From: Luscinia megarhynchos
Taxonomy: Eukaryota > Chordata > Aves > Passeriformes > Turdidae
Length of the DNA stretch: 64,000 nucleotides
NCBI GenBank assembly: GCA_034336665.1
Contig: CM067566.1
Location: forward strand, 18,954,330 to 19,018,329
Reading direction: 5' to 3'
In this document: piece by piece, positions 40,281 through 50,399 of the stretch
Position numbering within the stretch: position 1 is the stretch's first letter
How the letters are laid out: each line of letters starts with the position of its first letter
Made by a program: the position numbers and the translations under genes
Notes under the pieces: generated by a model
Database searches by the model: none
What the model was told of the DNA's origin: nothing
The model's input: the letters and a program-made list of their open reading frames with translations, nothing else

Positions 40281-40500
40281 TCATAGATTTTTAGATTATC
40301 TCAAGTTGGAAGGGACTCATTGGCATCATCAAAGAACTCCCTGCTTCTTGTAGGACTTCTTAAAATTGAATCATATGATGAAGAGTGTAGTCCAGACACT
40401 CCTTGAAGTCTGACAGGCTTGACCACTTCCCTGGGAAGCCTGTTCCAGTGATTGACTACAGTCTCAGTGAAGAATCTATTTTATTATTCTCTGTCTTGTC
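40281..40500 (-). mobile_element. CR1 LINE 3' end with C-terminal and 3' UTR part
   Basis: On the plus strand the stretch opens with TCATAGATTTTTAGATTATC, then AAGTTGGAAGGGACTC, the antisense of the CR1 3' terminus. It continues through GACCACTTCCCTGGGAAGCC, TGTTCCAGTGATTGAC and a CAGTGAAGAA block, the antisense of the last ORF2 codons. The element therefore has an intact 3' end on the left and is truncated on the right near 40,500. It is a different subfamily from the 13-kb copy, judged by the 3' region. Non-functional. Confidence 0.85.
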
Positions 40501-41171
40501 AAAATTCTGTTTTGTGTTTAACCTGGTATGCACGATTTTGACCTGCTAACAGAAGTCCATCAGCTTGCATTGGTGTGGCAGTGCAGGTTTCAGGACTTGC
40601 CTGGCTCACTCACAGCCTGAGCTAGTTTAATTGTGGTTTTGGGTTTGTGTAACTGTGTTCTGGTAGTAAGCAGTCTCACAAGGATGATCAATGTGTTACA
40701 AAGCTGCTGGTGGTGCACAGGATTCTACCTTTCCATGTCACCCACACAGAGTTTTGATTTTTCATTAGAGAGATTTAGAGAACTTTCCATGTTGCCTGAG
40801 TCAACCTAATTTTACAAAAATCTAGCATGTGGATCTCTTCTTGCCCTGTAAAGTGGCCTTATACAATTGAAATTGTTCCTTCAGGGACTTATGTGCTACA
40901 ACATTGACCTTGTGTGCACTTGTGCCTCTGTGTCAGGGCAGCTGTAGAAAAACCTCTGGCATAACCAAAAGATATCTTAGTCACGAATTTGAAATTATGT
41001 AGTACTTCAATGTTTCTACAATGTCATTCTCTTTCCAAATGTTTTGAACTTTATACTTAGTAACTAGATGATGAACTTGTCTAGTCCAAAGGGTACTGAA
41101 TGTTGGAAATTTGCTACCACTTACATGCACCTTTGTCAAATTATGTCATTTGCAGTATATAATGACATTTT
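40501..41171. other. Unidentified non-coding DNA
   Basis: No element recognised. The part nearest the next entry keeps scattered readable minus-strand codons between stops, which could mean a decayed retroposed sequence, but no source is identifiable. Confidence 0.4.
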
Positions 41172-41396
41172 CTAGTTTAATACTTCCTTTCCAATATTTT
41201 TTTTTAAAAAATTAAGCAAGTTATTTGCATGCTCTAAGTCTTTGGAAGGCTTTTCTTCGGATCTTGGTATTGACTGATCAAATACAGGAATAATTTGCAT
41301 TAATTTGTGTTCTGAGTCTATGTCCTCCAAGCTACATGCTGGCATCACTCCATCCACAAAGTAGATTTGCACAACACTAGATGGTTGAGACAGGTG
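41172..41396 (-). other. Unidentified coding-like open segment
   Basis: A minus-strand stretch of about 74 codons between stops. Its composition (many Asp, Glu, Lys, Pro; few Phe or Cys) is unlike that of the chance frames elsewhere in the window. There is no ATG at the start; the frame opens just after a TAG. No known domain, signal peptide or membrane segment is visible. The neighbouring minus-strand sequence down to about 41,000 has stops in this frame. It may be an exon, a decayed retrocopy or plain chance. I do not assign a function. Confidence 0.25.
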
Positions 41397-42322
41397 CTAT
41401 GAATGTGCTACATGTTCCATTTGCAAGCAATATTTTTATTTTTATATTTTCTATTAATATTTAAGAGGAGTGCATGAACTTTCAATTTATTTATTAATAA
41501 TAGGTTAATGAGGACAAGGCTAATGATGAGATTTTGATGACAAATCATGATGATGATTTACTTACTACTAGAAAAGAAAATGACTCAAATATCTTAAAGG
41601 GAGACATTTATTTCTAAAAGCAAATATTCCTCACAAATAAAAAAATAAAAAAATCAGCCATTCTAAATCAATGAATTGTTTGAAATAATGAAAAAATACC
41701 AATAACAGCAGGAATGAATGATGAAATAAGTGTAGACTAAAACATGTCTGAACACAATAGGAAATTGTACTTCCTTGTAGAAGTAAAGATCTATTCCATT
41801 TGGTTAAGTGACTAGACCCTAGTTAAACTATTTCAAGTAAAAGCTAAAATTCAGAAGCCTGTTTCATTTCATAGTTTAGATGGTGCTGTAGCATCAACAC
41901 TTTGACTGTCTTTAATAATGCACTCATTATTATCTGAGGATATCTAGCAATGTGGTTGCTTATTTTGTCCTCATGGTACAAAGCACCCTGACACAAACAA
42001 GCCATCAAGGAGTTGAAAAGATTCTAAAGTAGTGACCATACATACTCAGTCTGAGAAAAGAATAGAAACTAAATTGGACTAGGATAGAACACAAGTAGAT
42101 CAGAACAGAAAAGAGAAGAACAGAGCTTAGTTCACTTCCATTTTCAGAACCTTACATTAGGAAGACAACTTACATTAACTGTAGTTAGGTCAAAAACCCC
42201 TCAAAATTACTTTCATACATATTAAACCCAGCTCTGGAACTCTGTAAGTAAAGAACACTCTGAGCAAATTACTTTCCCTAATCTTCTCTTATTTTGGAAA
42301 TTAAAGTGTTTCGGGAAAAAAC
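41397..42322. other. Unique A+T-rich non-coding DNA
   Basis: Nothing recognised. Confidence 0.5.
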
Positions 42323-42327
42323 ATAGA

Positions 42328-42366
<39 letters not shown>
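42323..42366 (+). repeat. Compound microsatellite (ATAG)6(ACAG)5
   Basis: Six perfect ATAG units followed directly by five perfect ACAG units, equivalent to GATA and GACA repeats. The absence of interruptions suggests it is still length-variable. Confidence 0.97.
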
Positions 42367-42367
<1 letters not shown>

Positions 42368-44308
42368 TGTGGAACCTGTATGTTTTCATGCTGGACAAAG
42401 GATAGAGAAATTTTGTTTTCTGAAAAGATATATATGAATTCTGTTTAAATTTTAGTTCTTATTTTAATTAAAAATATATTTCCTTAAATAATTTGTAAAC
42501 TTCTAAAAGAAAACAATGCTTGAACTGTTTTGACACATGTTCATTATATATTATTCAGTGGAATATTAAAAATAACCACTCAGAAATACAAGCACAAAGG
42601 TAATACTGTGGATTTCAGTGACAGAAATAAAGGAGAGCATATCTCATGAAAGGTTCCAGAAGACCTTATGTTATATCAATGAAAATGTTTGAGAATAGAG
42701 ACACAGTTAGTCAGTATCACCCTCGTACTGAAACACCCAGGAAGTTTCAGCATTCAGGGTTGTATGTGTGGTCTCAGCAGAGCCATATGGAGAAAGATGA
42801 TCACCTTCCTGCTCTGTTATACTGCCATTTTGCTTTGCAAGCTGGTGTTTAAATTGCTGCCCACACACTATTCCTTTGGGTGTCAGCACCAAATGTGTTT
42901 ATGCCAACTGTGTTTCAGTTTATTATTCCTTAGAGGTATCTGATTACATTTTCTATGGTAATGTCTCAGGACCAAACAAATTCATGTTACAAACACAACA
43001 CAATGAAAATCACAAATCATAAAGAGAACAAAGAAAAAATGTTTCAAATGTCTCTTTATTACAAAAATCTATTCTGACTAATTACAGGCACAGAAAATAT
43101 TCTTTTGATGGATTCATGGTAAATTTCATTTTGTAGGACCCTATCTTTCTTTCAAATCATCTGAGATAGGCACCTCTGTATAGATTTATTGTTCTTCAAA
43201 AGATTTCTGTCTCATTTTCATGGAATTCAATGAATACTCACTGTGATTTTTTTGTCATACTGCTGTTAGAACACAAGTCATTGTCTCCCAATCTTCAGCA
43301 AGATTTATGGTTATTTGGCACTGTCATCTCTAATTGGGGTTTATGAAAACTGCTGTTCTGAGGGTTGCCAGTACATTATGCCAATGCATGCTCAAACCAT
43401 AGTGTTCAGGCAATGACATAGCCAATTCAGGTAATGACATTGACAATAAACTCTCATCTGTTTCAGTAATCTGTAAAAGAGCATCTGATGTTCTATGTAA
43501 ATATATGTTACATCCTGTTGTGTTTACCATATTGATAGTAGAAGTGAATAATTTCATATGTTGCAGCTTCACAAGGAAAAATGTAAGGAAAAAAATCTAC
43601 TGTGGTAATGGGCAAAAGTTAGTTTTCATTTTTCCTTATTACTTTTAAAAATTATCTAAAGAACGATACCTTAAGCTAGCTATGATAACTTAAACATGAC
43701 AAAACCAATAACACTGATTTTATTAAACTGCATCATGGGAGAAAAAAACCACAACCCAGTGGCTATTTGTTATTCAGAGGCCCTCAGTCTGAATGCAATA
43801 TTTTAATTTATCAGTTGATTACATAAAAAGAGAATGGCTCCATTAAGTACCATGAGGAATTCTGGACCAGATCTTAGTTGCTACATAATATCATAGATAC
43901 AGTAACCCTAATGGAGATTCAGTGACACACATTGTTAAAAAATGCAGTTTATTGCACATATGACTAAAATATTGACCATGATAGTAAATTTAATTCTTTT
44001 ATGGCACTGAAGACACAAATGAGGAGAGAGAGTAGGAGGAAAAAGCAAAAATATAAGAGACTGTGGCAGAAAAGGAAGAAGATAGAAAGGAGAAACAGGA
44101 AAATAAGGTGGAAATAAATAAAATTTATAATTTTGATCAGTTGCTATTTGGTTTAAGGTCAATCATTTGCAGTAGAGGTATTCCCACCAGCTCTCTTTAG
44201 AGATAGTGAAGGATAAGCCTTGATTTTGAAGACTGTAACTGAGATTAAGGTTTAGTATGATTTCTTCTGCAGGGTGCAGAAAAAGCTCCTGCACATCTTG
44301 ATCTGATT
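42367..44308. other. Unique non-coding DNA with a small tandem duplication
   Basis: No gene recognised. Two 21-base units (TTCAGGCAATGACATAGCCAA type) lie in tandem at 43,405-43,446 with a few differences. Purine-rich sequence covers 44,020-44,110. Confidence 0.5.
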
Positions 44309-44795
44309 TGGTGTGGTTGCTCAGTCCTGGCTAGGAGCCAAACTCCCACCCAGCCCAACTCCATCCACCTCTGGGGAAGAAGGCAATAATAGTGGGGAAA
44401 ACAGGGAGGGCAGGAATCTCAGGGGCTTGGACTACAGTGAGGAGATCACCTACAACCTAGCATTGTAGGAAAAGCAGGCTTGCCTTCAGGAAAATTGACT
44501 ATATTTATTGTCAATTAAAATATTGAGTTATAGATTGGGTAGTGGGAAACAAAAAGACAAACATGAAGTCTTTTTCTGTTCTTTCCCTTTTCCCAGCCTT
44601 ATCTTCAGTCCTTCACTCCAGTCTTCTGCCCTCCCACCTTGCTGTTGCCATGGCCTGATGGTGGCATTTTCATCAAGGAATCAGGTGGTGCAGGAAGAGG
44701 GGATTATGGTTAGTTCGTGGTAGTTTCTCTCTGCCATTCCTTCCTCCTCAAACCTTTCCTCTGTTCCAGTGCAAATCCTGTGGGAGACAAAATAT
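44309..44795 (-). mobile_element. LTR of a third avian ERV family, truncated at its 5' side
   Basis: The left end on the plus strand, TGGTGTGGTTGCTCAGTCC, is the antisense of an LTR 3' end that closes in CAACCACACCA. A consensus-like AATAAA poly(A) signal lies on the minus strand at 44,504-44,509 within a TTTTAATTGACAATAAAT context. The right part (44,580-44,795) has the pattern of bird LTRs with CTTATCTTCAGTCCTTCACTCC, CTCTGCCATTCCTTCCTCC and a GTTCCAGTGCAAATCCTGTGG unit. In related copies that unit is tandemly repeated; here only about one copy is left. I place the element on the minus strand. The upstream U3 end is not visible. Confidence 0.68.
44504..44509 (-). terminator. AATAAA poly(A) signal in LTR
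   Basis: Canonical hexamer on the minus strand at the expected place in the LTR. Use in the host is unknown. Confidence 0.45.
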
Positions 44796-45219
44796 GAAAA
44801 GTAGATCCCAACTAACAGAACACAAGCACATAAATAAATAGGGAAAATAGGAAACAAAATAGAGAGTTTCTAAATAAAACATAAAAAGAAAAGAAACCTC
44901 AAGGAGAATGTTTTATATAATGGAGACAAAGGAAAGAAGCAGTGAAATGGAGACAAGCAAATAGGAATTTTAGTAAAATGATGCACTAACCATATGTGTA
45001 ATGAATAACTGCATTATAGGCACATGTCAGAGTAGGAATCTGAGAATAAAGAACTGTAATAATTTTAAGTCCGTGGTTGCTTTTGACTTTTTGAGAATAA
45101 CATAATTATATAAATGCTTCACATCTTTTTTTGTTTTCATTTGGTTTTTTTGTTTAAGATAAATCTCTGGAGCTCTTACTCCAGTCCTTAATAAGCCAAA
45201 TATTCCTAAGATATCTGGG
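44796..45219. other. A-rich non-coding DNA with target site of the inverted-repeat element
   Basis: Mostly A/G-rich unique sequence. Its last five bases, CTGGG (45,215-45,219), are the left copy of the target-site duplication of the next element. Confidence 0.55.
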
Positions 45220-45328
45220 TGTCCTGAGGTGACTTTATGATGCTTGTATCCCCAATTATCTGTTCTGTTTGTGCTGGATATTAAGTTCTGCACCTTTAAG
45301 ACTGGTTCCAAGAGTAAAGGGGGAGAGA
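45220..45328 (+). repeat. Left arm of inverted repeat
   Basis: Landmarks outward to inward are GTGACTTTATGATGCTTGTA, CTGTTCTGTTTGTGCTGG, GTTCTGCACCTT, AAGACTGGTTCCAAGA and GGGGGAGAGA. Every one recurs in inverted form in the right arm. Confidence 0.93.
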
Positions 45329-45335
45329 AGTGAAG

Positions 45336-45612
45336 AAATCCACCACTGAAACCCAAAAATCCATCCCCAAAACCCCCAAATCTACTCCTGAAACCCTAAA
45401 TTCCATCCCCAAATGCCCGAAATCCATCCCCAAAAGCCCCAAAATCTACTCCTGAAACCCCATATTCCATTCCCAAAACCCCAAATTCCATGCCCAAATC
45501 CCCAAAATCCATCCCCAAACCCCCAAAATCTATCCCCAAAATTCCAAATTCCACCCCTGAAAGCCCAAAATCCACACCTAAAACCCCAAAATCCATCCTC
45601 AAAACCCCAAAA
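45336..45612 (+). repeat. 21-bp minisatellite, about 13 units
   Basis: About thirteen units of 21 bp with a core close to AAAATCCATCCCCAAAACCCC. Several units are variants with TCTACTCCTGAAACCC. The plus strand is C/A-rich and nearly free of G. The minus strand carries repeated GGGG/TTTT runs spaced by a few bases, which could form G-quadruplexes. Because 21 is a multiple of three, frames stay open through the array on both strands. The plus frame is Pro/Gln/Asn-rich (45,413-45,772) and the minus frames are Trp/Gly/Phe-rich (45,382-45,732). These are not genes. Confidence 0.95.
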
Positions 45613-45719
45613 TCTCTCCCCCTTCATTCTTGGAACCAGTCTTGAAGGTGCAGAACAATATCCAGCACAAACAGAACAGATGACTGCGGATACAAGCATC
45701 ATAAAGTCACCCCAGGACA
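45613..45719 (-). repeat. Right arm of inverted repeat
   Basis: Reverse complement of the left arm at about 92-94% identity. It carries a 2-base deletion relative to the left arm in the ATATT/ATATTAA stretch and a few substitutions, mostly transitions. Confidence 0.93.
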
Positions 45720-45724
45720 CTGGG

Positions 45725-46063
45725 GAAAACAAAATTAAAATCCTAAAGGTGATAATTAGACTAGCACAGTGATTTGTCTGATGTAGCCCACTGCAAATAT
45801 TAGAAATACCATAAAATCATGCCAAAAGGGCAAATGAATAGAAAGCTTTAGTCTGCACTTCAGAACATTTAAATCTCCTAGAAATGATGAAATATCAAAT
45901 AACTGCATTAAAATTCTGAGGCTTTCTCAAAACAAACAAACAAAACACGTTATATGGATACTCTAGGATACAGTTTTGCTTATACAGGATAGTGTATAAG
46001 CAAAACTGCACTGAAATTCAGGCAATTATATATGTATAACTTTAAAAAGTACCTGTTGTCCTA
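45725..46063. other. Unique DNA with a perfect hairpin
   Basis: Non-coding A+T-rich sequence. It contains the hairpin listed next and a short CAAA run near 45,930. Confidence 0.55.
45971..46008. repeat. Perfect 15-bp hairpin with 8-base loop
   Basis: CAGTTTTGCTTATAC at 45,971-45,985 is exactly inverted as GTATAAGCAAAACTG at 45,994-46,008, with the loop AGGATAGT. There is no T-run beside it and nothing to suggest a terminator or an RNA gene. It may be a remnant of a small palindromic insertion. Confidence 0.9.
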
Positions 46064-46145
46064 TGTCATGGTTTAGTTCTGGCTGTCAATGAAGTACCAA
46101 GCAGCCTGTCATTCACAGACCCCTTACAGCAGAGCAGAGTCAGGA
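46064..46145 (-). mobile_element. LTR fragment, 3' (U5) end only
   Basis: On the plus strand the piece starts TATGTCATGGTTTAG like the 15,661 boundary of the complete LTR (TATGTCATGGTTTAA). It then keeps the order GGCTGTCAATGAAGTACC, AAGCAGCC and CATTCACAGACCCC, matching the first 60-80 bases of that LTR with moderate divergence. It is therefore the U5 end of a minus-strand copy; the rest is missing. Confidence 0.6.
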
Positions 46146-48140
46146 ATATTCTACTACTGATTCATTTGGGAAAGCTGGACTCTGATTTTAATTTTTAGGC
46201 TTCAGTTTTCCCATGTAAAATACAGTATGTCTTAAATTTCTACATAAATATACTGCCCATTTAAAATGTTTTAGACAAGAATAAGTTTCTGCAAGGCCTT
46301 ATCTTTTTACTGTCTAAGTTAGCCTTCCTGGAAGCCTAAACGTGCTCTTTTTGTAAATTATCTACAGAGGAAAATATCCTCTCTTTACTTTTTTTCCTGC
46401 ATTTTTGTTTAATTTTCTCCTGTGTTTCTGACTCATTAGGACTGGCTGGTGAAAATGTCAATAGGTGCTCCTTTAAAGTTTTTCTGAAGAACAAAGGAAC
46501 AGGAGTTTCTAACTGCTGGTATAAATAAAATATATTTAGGTCATCAGCATACCAAGTGCTTAGTGTTGCTGTTCATGTGTAGACTTTTACAAGTCTTCAT
46601 TAGAAAAGTTATAAGTTCTGAGGAGAATGAGTTTCCCCCATTCTCACTGAAAATTATTGACATTTCCTGCACTACAAAAGTAAAATCAACATGTGTACAG
46701 AAATAAATAATTCTTTGAAGACAAAGTGTGAGTGAAATACTCTTGGAGCATTTTTCCAGTTTGGAATAAGCCTGCTCCATCATCAGAGCAGTAAAGAAAT
46801 GAATTTAAAAAAAAAAAAAAAAATCCCAAGAAAACAAAACACACAACAAAAGTGCCAAAAGAAAAACAATAGAGAACACCACCCTCTAAGCAATTATAAA
46901 AAACAAGAGAACTTCTAAAAGCAGAATACGTATCTACTTACTTATACTGTCATTTTGGAGTGAACAAAACCAATCACCATTTCTGCATAGTGTATTCTGC
47001 ATAGTGTTTATTAGATCATGCAATCCCATTCCTATTTTTGAATGCTTTTTCTGACCTGTGGTTTGTATGTTTTATTGCTGTATTGTAGATTTAGGAGAAC
47101 AAAGTTTGTTGTATCACCTGGAAAAAGTTTCAAGTGGCTATTTTGGGGCTCATTTTACCAGTTGTGTGAGGACAAATGAGGGGTTTTGCAGAACAGATTC
47201 CAGCAGTGCAAGGGGACCTTCCATACTCAGAGGTGCCCTGGAGCTGTGTTTAGCTTTAAACTGTTATCCAGGTCCCACAGAAAAATGATGTGCTGAAATG
47301 GAGTGTTTGATTCTGCCTTGTAAACAAAGGTGTCCAGTGCCATCTGAGATGACCTGAGAGATTTAAATGGGGCTGACATATCTGACAAAGAGCCTGCAGG
47401 AGATGTGTGCCACTCTGGACTCATTCCCAGGATATCCTAAAGCAATTCAAATGGATGTTGACTTCCTATCAAGAAGGAGTCAGCAAGGAGCAAATGAACT
47501 GAACCCATTGTGTCAATACCTTGTGCACTGAAATTATACTTATAGAAGGGTTAGGCTCTGAACACTTTCATATATATAAAGGGTGTGAAATGTGGAAATG
47601 TATGCTTCTGGAAAAAAAAAAGAAGCCATTTTTGTGAAATATACAGAGTGACAGATTATGAAGAGTAATTTAGAAAGAGTGGCTAATTTTGTACATCTGA
47701 AGTGTTTCAGAGGTTGAAAGATTCGGGATTAAAGGAAATTAACCACCCATAGACAAAGAAAAAAATAATCCCCAAAGCAGTTTTAAGAACTCAGTGAAAA
47801 GTGACATAGAGAGGATGTTAAAATGACTCTAAACTGCTGCTATTACCATCCTGATGGAACGAAGAAAAATGAAACTAAATTTGTCTCCCTAGGTCAGACT
47901 GATACAGCTGCCCTGATGAAGAAGTGTCAAACTTTATTTAGCACAGTTTCCTTAGAAACAAATTTGGCTGTGAATTTTCGGGTACCAGTGCCTCATAGCT
48001 GTTCCTTTTCTTCAGCTGCTGAAGGGTCATGGAGGAAAGACCTTCAGGCTTGCACAACATTTTGCTGCTGGAAATATTATGGTATTTTTCTTTAACTACA
48101 TCACTAAAAAGAAAAACTAGTCAATGAAGAACAAAACTGT
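46146..48140. other. Unique non-coding DNA
   Basis: No gene or mobile element recognised. There is a 17-base A run at 46,807-46,823. Open frames of 76-90 codons (47,058-47,288 and 47,823-48,095 plus) show no domain. Confidence 0.5.
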
Positions 48141-48146
48141 CTTTTC

Positions 48147-48177
<31 letters not shown>

Positions 48178-48275
48178 CTTTTCTTTTCTTTTCTTTTCTT
48201 TTCTTTTCTTTTCTTTTCTTTTCTTTTCTTTTTTTTTCTTTTCTTTTTTTTTTTCTTTTTTCTTTTTCTTTTTTC

Positions 48276-48307
<32 letters not shown>

Positions 48308-48440
48308 TTTCTTTTTCTTTTTCTTTTTCTTTTTCTTTTCTTTTTTTTTTTCTTTTTTTTTTCTTTTTCTTTTCTTTTCTTTTTCTTTTTCTTTTTCTTT
48401 TCTTTTCTTCTTTTCTCTTTTTCTTTTTCTTTTCTTTTTT
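48141..48440 (+). repeat. 300-bp polypyrimidine (TTTTC)n tract
   Basis: A tract of only C and T on the plus strand (A and G on the minus). It has an inner structure: about 15 pure CTTTT units at 48,158-48,232, a T-rich mixed part, about eight CTTTTT units at 48,287-48,335, then mixed units. The 140- and 155-codon frames of Lys/Glu/Arg or Phe/Ser/Leu are artefacts of the repeat. Confidence 0.97.
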
Positions 48441-50351
48441 CCCGTTACATTGGCAGCACTTGTTTTGTTTTTTTTTCTTTTTAATTAAACTCAAACCAGG
48501 CCAAAAAAAGAAGTGGAGTTTGAAAAAGATACTGAACAAAATGTATTTGTCCTCTTACATAAGTCTAAATTTTATAGTTTGTATGAAATAGGTTTTCTAG
48601 TTTATTTGTGAGTTCCTTCAGAAATAGCAATTGTTCACATAGGAAATGGTAGTATGCAACTTTGCAGTATTTACAGATAATCATAAAAATGAAACACAAA
48701 ACTACTGAAAAAATGATGGTATTCTATGTCAGTGGAGTGCATGCCATGTATTGTCCAAAGCAAACTGTAAAATATGCAGGTTTTTACTTTTTGCAATGAC
48801 CAAGTTTAAAGAAGAAATGAAATTCAAGACTGGACTGTAATAGAAAACTATATTTTGAATACTATCTATCTCATAACACCAGCAGAGAAGCCAGAAATAA
48901 TTCTCTAAGCTTTAAAATAATTTTTTAATCTTTTGCCAGTTCAAACTGGTGGAGAATAAATGTGGGAAAAAAAACCAGTCTGAGATAATGTACTTCAAAT
49001 AACATATCCTTACAAAAGGATATATATAAAAAAAAGGATTTTTAAAACTAAGAAAGCAATGCATTCTTTGCAATGACTGTAAACTTATGTCCTACAGAAT
49101 TGTTTTGCACAGTTTTAAATTATTTTGAGACAGATACTGTTTAGAAATACATCAGTTTCCAAAGAAAATCTTGGTTCTGAAATGAAAGCACTTGCAAAAA
49201 GCATACATGACCAAAAGTAATCAGTAAAATACAAGAAATATGTAGACAGATTTTCCTTATTGTGCATAAAAATTGTGATATAAAATCAAGTAAATGAAGT
49301 ACTTTTGGAATATTTTTGATACTTGAATTAAAAGAAAAAACCCTATATTTTATCTTTTGCAATGCATTGTTTAGACATTTGTCATTCTAAGTACATCATT
49401 GAAATGGGCACTGAGGAAAATACACCGAGACCACTCTTAGCTAGGAAAGAGATTCTATGGAATGGTTCAGTAGAAAATAAATATTTATGCTCTAGTTCTG
49501 ACCAGATCCCAAATTTAAATTTTCCTTTTATATTCTACAGTTGCAAACTTTTGACCTTGCAAAGGAAGAAATGTTTCTCTGTTTCTTTTTGTGCAAACTG
49601 GTTTATGGGGCTATGGCAGATCAGATGCCACATTTCATCTGACAAATACTAGGATTTCATTACTAGACAGAAATACATAATATGCTCTGGGATACTTGGA
49701 AAGGAAATTGCTACTTAGCTACTAAATATTATTAAATTATTCCTGATTTTAATTGTATATATTTTAATTCTCCTAAATATTCCGGAATGCAGGAACATAA
49801 GCTAGATTTCCTCTAACTTATTTGTACGTGTTATCATTATTTCAAAAGCAGATCTAAGAACATGTGCAAAATCTGTTTTGTTTCAAAACCTGTTTCTGAC
49901 CATCCAATCTTTTGCATGGTTGACAATAGTTTGCAAACTTGGTACCCTGTGTTTCAAACTGCTGATTAGCTGAACCTAAAACATCTGCACAGGGCTGAAA
50001 ACAAAAAAAAATTCCATAATGTAAATTCACCTCCTTGTGCACATGCAGACACTTAAACCCACCACAAACTTAGGGTCCCTGCTACATTCAGTGACTATAG
50101 TTGCAGAAATTTTAAGCATTTATGTTGAAAGCAAAGACAAAATGAGATAAAGTTCTCATGAATAAAGTAAAAAAAAAGAAAAAAAAGACAAACCCAAGCA
50201 AACTCAAAGCTAAAGGAGATGAATACTATTTTTCTGTCTTGTGATTCTCTTCTGAACAAGGTTCTGTCTGACAATATTTGCAATACTTTTGCTTTGCCAT
50301 TGAGAAGCAACTTGAAGCCATATTTTCAGAATTTCTGGGTCCTTTCGTTGC

Positions 50352-50399
50352 ATTTTAAACTAATTTAACTAATTTAATTTTAAACTAATTTAACTAATT
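50352..50399 (+). repeat. 25-bp tandem duplication
   Basis: The unit beginning ATTTTAAACTAATTTAACTA occurs twice in direct succession, with no mismatch over the shared 23 bases. A recent local duplication by slippage is the simplest explanation. Confidence 0.9.

Larger units (their letters stand above)
45220..45719. mobile_element. 500-bp inverted-repeat (foldback-like) element with 5-bp target duplication
   Basis: The left arm (45,220-45,328) and right arm (45,613-45,719) are inverted repeats of about 109 and 107 bp. They differ by about seven substitutions and one 2-base indel. The termini are TGTCCTGAGG... and ...CCCCAGGACA. Immediately outside, CTGGG occurs as a direct repeat at 45,215-45,219 and 45,720-45,724. 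Because CTGGG is direct and not inverted, it reads as a target-site duplication, so the whole 500 bp moved as one unit. The loop is a 21-bp minisatellite. No transposase frame exists, so the element is non-autonomous. TG...CA ends and a 5-bp duplication would also fit an LTR whose terminal part was duplicated in inverted form. Family unknown to me. Confidence 0.82.

Noticed and set aside
45382..45772. Trp/Gly-rich and Pro/Gln-rich frames of 68-119 codons
   Set aside because: They exist because the minisatellite unit is 21 bp, which never shifts frame; both strands are open at once.
15663..46145. A provirus with internal gag/pol/env between the LTRs
   Set aside because: The LTR copies belong to different families or are truncated, are kilobases apart, and no retroviral internal coding sequence was recognised between them.
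48117..48591. 140- and 155-codon Lys/Glu and Phe/Ser frames
   Set aside because: Pure product of the TTTTC repeat.
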